The notes below the pieces were generated by a model. It was not told the origin of the DNA. It ran no database searches and was given only the letters and a program-made list of their open reading frames with translations. A program made the position numbers and the translations under genes. Below, piece by piece: positions 7,994 to 11,949 of a DNA stretch of 11,949 nt. Origin of the DNA: CAZTGZ01 sp044339595 (GTDB lineage: Bacteria > Bacteroidota > Bacteroidia > NS11-12g > UBA9320); NCBI GenBank assembly GCA_044339595.1, contig JBIIVF010000075.1:1-11949 (forward strand). The letters are read 5' to 3'. Numbering within the stretch: the stretch's first letter is position 1; every line of letters starts with the position of its first letter.

Positions 7994-8073
7994 CTTAATT
8001 CATTAAAGCACCTTTGATTATTCAGACAAAGTTAACTGGAGATGGATGCTGGAGACCTTGATTGTAAATGCGG

Positions 8074-8934
8074 TTACAAATCAGTTTTGATCTTTTTCCA
8101 CCGTTTTTTATTCTCGAGCATTTCAGTTTTGACCCAAAAGCCTTTCTTGAATTCAAAATAATCGTAGGTACCGTCAGGCACATAATGTTCATATTTCCCT
8201 TTCAGTACTGGATTGAGAGGAACCAAATGGGCATATACGATGAGATTGTCTTTTTTCTCGTAGCGAAGAAGCATGGCGGTTCGTTCTGAGAATTTAAACA
8301 CCACCCGACTCAAAATATCTCCTTCATAATCAAAAACCGGAGCTCCGAATTTGGGCTGTCCGGCATCATCGAACCACAAAACATCAATCACTTTTTTGTT
8401 GATATACTCATCTTCCCCATCCCATCCAAACAACAGATAATGTGTTTTTCGTTTGTGCTTAAAAGGTTCAATTTGATAGTACAATGCACCAATCCAATGT
8501 CGGTTGTCTAGTGACTCATATTGTTGGTTGTGGGTATAGCGCGAGCTATCGTAAAGTCCATGAAGAATCAGCTTATCGGAATTGTTCATTTGTATGGCCC
8601 CAAAGTACATGTATCGACCGCTATCGAGCAGTAAATTCCAAGTAAAAATTCTAAATTTTCCATCGTCCGGATTGAGCACAGAAACGGTCTGTAAACGTTT
8701 AAACTCATAATCAAACGAAGTCGGAATCATCAAGGCTTTTTTCAATGTTTTGATGAAATAGTAACAGGATGTGATGCGGGTGGCTTGATCTTCACCATTG
8801 ATAAAGTTGTAGCTGAGTCCTTCCAGCTGATACTCCAAATCGCGGATGGAATCGGTGTACATTGAGTCTTTGGATTGGCTATACCCCTTTCCAAAACTCA
8901 ACAATATCAGGAAAATGATCAATGAGATTCGCAT
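8074..8934 (-). CDS. Secreted protein of unknown function
   Basis: I do not recognise this family. From the ATG at 8934 the protein has 286 residues. It starts with a classical signal peptide (MRISLIIFLILLSFGKGYSQ) with no lipobox cysteine, so a soluble periplasmic or exported protein is likely. The mature part is rich in aromatic and charged residues and looks mainly beta-stranded, with alternating stretches such as YMYFGAIQMN, HYLLFGWDGEDEY, VIDVLWFDDAG and YDYFEFKKGFWVKTEM. A basic tail (ENKKRWKKIKTDL) closes it. There is no visible enzyme motif or membrane segment. The frame is open to a TTG at 8943 that would add three residues; the ATG is preferred because a perfect -7 box ends 16 bp before it, leaving almost no leader for the TTG. 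It is a single gene, convergent with the RNA methyltransferase and preceded by a 350-bp spacer. Confidence 0.85.
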   Translation of the reverse strand: MRISLIIFLILLSFGKGYSQSKDSMYTDSIRDLEYQLEGLSYNFINGEDQATRITSCYYFIKTLKKALMIPTSFDYEFKRLQTVSVLNPDDGKFRIFTWNLLLDSGRYMYFGAIQMNNSDKLILHGLYDSSRYTHNQQYESLDNRHWIGALYYQIEPFKHKRKTHYLLFGWDGEDEYINKKVIDVLWFDDAGQPKFGAPVFDYEGDILSRVVFKFSERTAMLLRYEKKDNLIVYAHLVPLNPVLKGKYEHYVPDGTYDYFEFKKGFWVKTEMLENKKRWKKIKTDL

Positions 8935-8950
8935 GCCATTCAATTAACTG

Positions 8951-8958
8951 CAAACTTA
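8951..8958 (-). promoter_or_regulatory. -7 promoter box of the secreted-protein gene
   Basis: On the minus strand this reads TAAGTTTG, an exact match to the Bacteroidota -7 consensus TAnnTTTG, ending 16 bp before the ATG at 8934. A transcript starting about 5-7 bp downstream would have a leader of only about ten bases. No clear TTTG -33 box is present at 17-23 bp; the closest is TTTC at 24 bp. Confidence 0.5.
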
Positions 8959-9051
8959 TGATTTTTGTTGTGAGGTTGATTTGAAATTGAGTTCGGTTCG
9001 ATAAAACTGATAAAGCATAGCCGCATATTTAAAGCTTCTGAAATTTGACGA

Positions 9052-9093
9052 TAAATGATTCGATGATATGTTGATTTGATTATACATCATTTA
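9052..9093. repeat. 8-bp inverted repeat, 26-bp spacer
   Basis: TAAATGAT at 9052-9059 is repeated inverted as ATCATTTA at 9086-9093. It lies roughly 95-135 bp upstream of the -7 box of the secreted-protein gene. The composition is AT-rich and the arms do not extend, so an operator is possible but chance is a serious alternative. Confidence 0.3.
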
Positions 9094-9117
9094 CAAAAAA
9101 TCACCTTGGAGGTTTCC

Positions 9118-9155
9118 TTGCTTCAACTTAAGAGTAAAATCCGTGGGTGAAGCAA
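9118..9155. repeat. 8-bp inverted repeat, 22-bp spacer
   Basis: TTGCTTCA at 9118-9125 and TGAAGCAA at 9148-9155 are perfect inverted copies. This is the least AT-rich of the three repeats in the spacer. Neither strand has a T-run after the second arm, so it is not a standard terminator. It could be a hairpin in an RNA or a protein site. Confidence 0.35.
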
Positions 9156-9241
9156 ATAAACCATAGCTATTGACGAATCAAAATTAGATAAGAATCTTTT
9201 AAGATCCATAATACCAAACTATACAAAAAACGAGAAGCTAA

Positions 9242-9278
9242 ATTCCTAATTGTTTTTATTTCAGCCAGTTTTAGGAAT
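9242..9278 (-). repeat. 8-bp inverted repeat just after thiolase gene, possible weak terminator
   Basis: ATTCCTAA at 9242-9249 pairs with TTAGGAAT at 9271-9278 across 21 bp. It begins 17 bp beyond the thiolase stop, where a terminator for that minus-strand gene would sit. The stem has only two G:C pairs, the loop is long, and only TTTAGC follows, so intrinsic termination would be weak at best. Confidence 0.3.
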
Positions 9279-9294
9279 AAGGCAATTATTTGGG

Positions 9295-10473
9295 CTAAAC
9301 CAACTCAATCACCATCGCACCAGCACCGCCGCCGCCGTTGCATATTCCGGCAGCGCCAATTTTGCCTCCGTTGCTTTGCAGCACGTTAATCAAGGTAACA
9401 ACAATGCGGGCTCCTGAAGTACCCAATGGATGTCCGATGGATATGGCACCGCCTTGAACATTCACTTTTTCTTCCGGAATATTCATGATACGGTTATTGA
9501 CCAGACAAACCACGGCAAAAGCTTCATTTAACTCAAAGAAATCGACCTCCTCCATAGTAAGCCCAGCTTTCTCTAAAGCAATAGGAACAGCTTTGGCTGG
9601 GGCTGTCGTAAACCATTCTGGCTCTTGCGCTGCATCTGCAAAAGACCTGATTTTGGCGATAGGCTTGATTCCAAGGGCATCTGCCTTTTCTTTGCTCATT
9701 AAAATAACCGCTGCAGCTCCATCATTCATGGTAGATGCATTGGCTGCAGTTACGCTTCCATCGGCTGTGAAAGCCGGTTTAAGGGAAGGAATTTTATCGA
9801 AGAATACATTTTTAAACTCTTCGTCTTCTTTCACCATCAAAGGATCTCCCTTTTTCTGGGGTACCGCCACCGGCACAACTTCCTTTGCGAAAAAACCATC
9901 TGACCATGATTGTGCTGATCTTTGGTAAGAACGAATAGCATAGGCATCCTGTTCCTCTCTGGATATATTCTTTTCTTTCGCTGTTTTGTCGGCAATCACG
10001 CCCATAAGACAATGATTGTAGGCGTCATTCAAGCCATCCTGAGCAATACCGTCGATCAAAGGCACATTACCAAACTTGAAACCAGCGCGAGAATTCATCA
10101 AATAATGGGGTACCTGACTCATGTTTTCCATTCCTCCGGTAACCACAACCTCGCTAATTCCCAACATGATGCTTTGGGCTCCTAAGGCGATGGCTTTCAT
10201 TCCGGATGCGCAAACTCGGTTGATGGTGGTGCATGGCACCACTGATCCTATTCCTGCCGCTAACGCCGCCTGACGGGCGGGCGCTTGTCCCAAACCGGCC
10301 TGCAATACATTGCCCAAATAAACTTCTTGAACTTCTTTTGGGTCAAGGTTAATCTTGTCCATGGCCCCTTTAATGGCTGCCGCTCCTAACTTTGGTGCAC
10401 TGATACCGGAAAAGACACCGTTAAAACTTCCAAGGGGCGTACGAACCGCTGATACAATATAAACTTCTTTCAT
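9295..10473 (-). CDS. Acetyl-CoA C-acetyltransferase (thiolase)
   Basis: This cytosolic thiolase joins two acetyl-CoA to acetoacetyl-CoA and CoA, or runs in reverse to cleave 3-ketoacyl-CoA at the end of beta-oxidation. The 392 residues match the classic family length. The nucleophile is C88 in INRVCASGMKA; GGMENMSQVPHY follows. N316 is in NEAFAV, H348 in GHPLGTSGAR, and the acid/base C378 in CNGGGGAGA; these positions match the well-studied biosynthetic thiolases almost exactly. The start is ATG, and a perfect -7 box ends 17 bp upstream. No beta-oxidation or polyhydroxybutyrate gene lies next to it, so an atoB/thlA-like role and a fadA/pcaF-like role cannot be told apart; the MKEVYIVSAVRTP opening slightly favours acetyl-CoA acetyltransferase. 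It is transcribed alone and diverges from comB. Confidence 0.93.
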   Translation of the reverse strand: MKEVYIVSAVRTPLGSFNGVFSGISAPKLGAAAIKGAMDKINLDPKEVQEVYLGNVLQAGLGQAPARQAALAAGIGSVVPCTTINRVCASGMKAIALGAQSIMLGISEVVVTGGMENMSQVPHYLMNSRAGFKFGNVPLIDGIAQDGLNDAYNHCLMGVIADKTAKEKNISREEQDAYAIRSYQRSAQSWSDGFFAKEVVPVAVPQKKGDPLMVKEDEEFKNVFFDKIPSLKPAFTADGSVTAANASTMNDGAAAVILMSKEKADALGIKPIAKIRSFADAAQEPEWFTTAPAKAVPIALEKAGLTMEEVDFFELNEAFAVVCLVNNRIMNIPEEKVNVQGGAISIGHPLGTSGARIVVTLINVLQSNGGKIGAAGICNGGGGAGAMVIELV

Positions 10474-10490
10474 TATGCTTGTTTTGGAGG

Positions 10491-10498
10491 CAAATTTA
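10491..10498 (-). promoter_or_regulatory. -7 promoter box of the thiolase gene
   Basis: On the minus strand this reads TAAATTTG, an exact TAnnTTTG match ending 17 bp before the thiolase ATG. That is nearly the same spacing as in the secreted-protein gene. A TTTG lies 25 bp upstream, longer than the usual spacing to a -33 box. Confidence 0.5.
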
Positions 10499-10542
10499 TA
10501 CTTTTACCACCGTTTAACTAAGTCAAACTCAATTATTCAAAC

Positions 10543-11274
10543 ATGAACAAAAAACTACATGTGATCCTCACTCCGGCATTGTCCCATTTATATGAAATGA
10601 AGGAAGCTGATGTGGTGATCATCGATATTCTCAGGGCGACCACCAGCATATGTGTTGCGATGGCCAATGGTGCAAAATCCATTATTCCGGTAGCGGATAT
10701 TCAAGAAGCAAAAGAATATAAAAGAAACGGATATTTGGTAGCGGCAGAGCGCAATGGCGAGAAAGTTGAAGGATTTGATTTCGGGAATTCTCCCCAGTCA
10801 TTTTCAATGGAAGCCGTTCAAGACAAAACCATCGTTTTTACCACCACCAATGGCACCCGATGCATTGACATAGCCAGTGAATCCGGAGCAGAACAAATCA
10901 TCATCGGATCATTTTTGAATTTGAGCAGTGTTGCCGATATGTTGAAATCATCGGATCGAGACTTATTTTTATTCTGTGCAGGATGGAAAGACAAGTTCAA
11001 TCTGGAAGATACCCTGTTTGCCGGGGCATTGGCAGATGCACTGAAGGATGATTATCAATTTGATGATGACGCCACGGAAATGGCGATGGATCTTTATAGA
11101 ACTGCTTCGGATGATATGGTTGCTTACATCCAAAAGGCTTCACACATTAAGCGTTTCGACAAACTGGGGATTGCCGGCGATGGCGAGTTTTGTCTTCAAT
11201 TAAACGTTCTATCGGTAGTTCCTCTTTTAAAAGGAATTCACCTGGAGCGCTATCAAGCGGCGGCGGGGTATTGA
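10543..11274 (+). CDS. comB: ComB-like 2-phosphosulfolactate phosphatase
   Basis: Members of this family remove phosphate from (R)-2-phospho-3-sulfolactate, a step of coenzyme M synthesis in methanogens that is also present in bacteria that make or use sulfolactate. The 243 residues are a normal full length. Family blocks seen in order are DILRATTS at 28-35, AERNGEKVEGFDFGNSP at 68-84, TTTNGTR at 100-106, CAGWKDKFNLED at 145-156 (acidic metal-binding E155/D156), FAGALADAL at 159-167, and GDGEFCLQLN at 212-221. The start is ATG with no Shine-Dalgarno sequence. The gene stands alone: no comA (phosphosulfolactate synthase) or comC is in the window. Bacteroidota do not make coenzyme M as far as I know, so the physiological substrate may be sulfolactate for sulfonolipids or something else; that is inference. 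It is followed by a strong terminator. Confidence 0.87.
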   Translation: MNKKLHVILTPALSHLYEMKEADVVIIDILRATTSICVAMANGAKSIIPVADIQEAKEYKRNGYLVAAERNGEKVEGFDFGNSPQSFSMEAVQDKTIVFTTTNGTRCIDIASESGAEQIIIGSFLNLSSVADMLKSSDRDLFLFCAGWKDKFNLEDTLFAGALADALKDDYQFDDDATEMAMDLYRTASDDMVAYIQKASHIKRFDKLGIAGDGEFCLQLNVLSVVPLLKGIHLERYQAAAGY

Positions 11275-11287
11275 GAATAGTAAAATT

Positions 11288-11325
11288 AAAAAGGGCTGAT
11301 TTCATCGAAACCAGCCCTTTTTTTT
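11288..11325. terminator. Strong bidirectional intrinsic terminator, comB / M16 peptidase
   Basis: An 11-bp perfect stem (A-run plus GGGCTG at 11288-11298 against CAGCCC plus T-run at 11312-11322) encloses an A:C mismatch and a further 4-bp TTTC/GAAA stem with a 3-base loop. T8 follows on the plus strand and a T-run follows on the minus strand, so it can end both the comB transcript and the convergent M16 transcript. It begins 13 bp after the comB stop. Confidence 0.93.
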
Positions 11326-11346
11326 GAATGAATTTTATTTAAAGCA

Positions 11347-11949
11347 TTAGTTACCGTCGGTATCCAATTCTTTGATTTTGCCTAAACCAAGGGCTTCTAA
11401 TCCCGGTCTGATTTTGTATGCGTGCCCTACCACTACGATAATCATATTTTCAGGCATAAGATATTTTTGAGCCAAGGCATTCACTTCGGCTGCTGTAATG
11501 TTGTTTACAATTTGCTGCTGCTCTTTTGAAAAGTCACGTGGCAAGTTGTTTTGCAAGATACTGCTCATCAAAGAAAGCTTTTGATTGGGTGTTTCATAAT
11601 CCAGTGCTTCGCTCAACAAAACTGAACTTTTTGTAAAGGTCAATTCATCTGCCGTAATTCCACTGGTTTTGAATTTTTTGATTTCCTTCAATAGTTCGGT
11701 GATGGCACTATCGGTGGCTACTTTTTTGATGTCGGAAGAGAAAACATAAGAACCTACATGCTTGTTGGCGCCAAAATTGGCTCTAGCTCCGTAAGTATAA
11801 CCTTTGTCTTCACGCAGGTTCAGGTTAATTCTGCTATTGAACGCTCCACCTAAGGTGAAGTTCATGATCGTATTCTTATACTGATCTCCTTTGTAATCAA
11901 ATTTCAAAGACGGATGCCCTACCATCACCGTTGATTGAGCCGCATAGGG
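11347..11949 (-). CDS. M16 (pitrilysin) family peptidase homologue, C-terminal part only
   Basis: The last 200 residues of an M16-family zinc-peptidase homologue are seen; the frame remains open to the right edge, so the start is outside the window. The visible block AAQSTVMVGHP, then NFTLGGAFNSRINLNLRE, then KGYTYGA is the second-domain signature of M16 proteins. The Arg of NLRE with the Tyr of GYTYG corresponds to the R/Y pair that helps hold the substrate. A helical stretch and ITAAEVNALAQKYLMPENMIIVVVG close the fold. The zinc motif HxxEH belongs to the N-terminal half and is not seen here. The protein could be a two-domain enzyme of about 900 residues, or the partner subunit of a split pair. 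Apparent internal starts near 11923-11928 are not the real start, since the family block continues upstream. It ends with a TAA 21 bp from the terminator. Confidence 0.88.
   Translation of the reverse strand, partial: PYAAQSTVMVGHPSLKFDYKGDQYKNTIMNFTLGGAFNSRINLNLREDKGYTYGARANFGANKHVGSYVFSSDIKKVATDSAITELLKEIKKFKTSGITADELTFTKSSVLLSEALDYETPNQKLSLMSSILQNNLPRDFSKEQQQIVNNITAAEVNALAQKYLMPENMIIVVVGHAYKIRPGLEALGLGKIKELDTDGN

Larger units (their letters stand above)
8944..9294. other. AT-rich intergenic spacer with three short inverted repeats
   Basis: No credible gene lies between the thiolase stop and the start of the secreted-protein gene. I see no tRNA-like fold and no ORF with coding character. 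The stretch holds the promoter of the secreted-protein gene at its left end and three 8-bp inverted repeats, listed separately. It could simply be spacer, or hide a small RNA. Confidence 0.6.

Noticed and set aside
8011..8032. CTTTG / CAAAG inverted pair in the gap after the RNA methyltransferase.
   Set aside because: The arms are 5 bp with a 10-base loop and no T-run; expected by chance.
8062..8079. TTGTAA / TTACAA hairpin at the end of the secreted-protein gene, a possible terminator.
   Set aside because: The 6-bp stem has one G:C pair and no T-run follows on either strand; it also includes the stop codon of that gene.
9108..9150. GGAGG followed by a TTG, considered as a small gene start in the spacer.
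   Set aside because: The frame closes after ten codons at a TGA and codes for nothing recognisable.
9485..9928. A 147-codon plus-strand reading frame inside the thiolase gene.
   Set aside because: It lies wholly antisense to a gene with every thiolase catalytic residue in place and has no recognisable motif; it is a shadow frame.
1..11949. Search for mobile elements, CRISPR arrays, defence genes, phage genes and RNA genes.
   Set aside because: No transposase, integrase, direct-repeat array or tRNA/rRNA-like sequence was seen; gene content is housekeeping with uniform codon character.

Overview
The window looks like an ordinary chromosomal stretch of a member of the Bacteroidota. This rests on a lipoprotein version of the outer-membrane assembly factor (TamL type), a DUF4296 lipoprotein, a Bacteroidota-style LysA, lipoproteins whose modified cysteine is preceded by Ser, few Shine-Dalgarno sequences, and perfect TAnnTTTG -7 boxes just upstream of two genes. 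The class cannot be fixed from the sequence; Saprospiria or Chitinophagia is a guess. I saw no insertion sequence, phage gene, CRISPR array, tRNA or rRNA.

Left part (1-4055). A minus-strand pair encodes a small DUF4296 lipoprotein and MutS2, with an ATGA stop/start overlap; mutS2 runs off the left edge. A PLP-binding YggS/PLPBP protein is read divergently from this pair. Its stop overlaps by 4 bp the stop of the convergent lysA (diaminopimelate decarboxylase).

Middle part (2823-7993). A minus-strand operon runs tamL (BamA-family outer-membrane lipoprotein), then an M48 zinc-protease lipoprotein 3 bp downstream, then lysA 43 bp further on. The first two genes suggest an outer-membrane protein assembly and quality-control pair. 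Divergent from tamL, across a 73-bp spacer, is a SpoU/TrmH-family RNA methyltransferase that must start at a TTG codon.

Right part (8074-11949). A secreted protein of unknown function is followed by a gene-free, AT-rich spacer of about 350 bp holding three short inverted repeats. Next comes a biosynthetic-type thiolase on the minus strand, divergent from a ComB-like 2-phosphosulfolactate phosphatase on the plus strand. A strong bidirectional terminator hairpin separates comB from the C-terminal part of an M16 zinc-peptidase homologue, which runs off the right edge.

Most of this is housekeeping: DNA repair, PLP homeostasis, lysine/peptidoglycan precursor synthesis, outer-membrane biogenesis, RNA modification and acyl-CoA metabolism. 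I found no convincing new system. The items most worth a second look are the tamL-M48 coupling, the isolated comB, and the unknown secreted protein with its upstream spacer.
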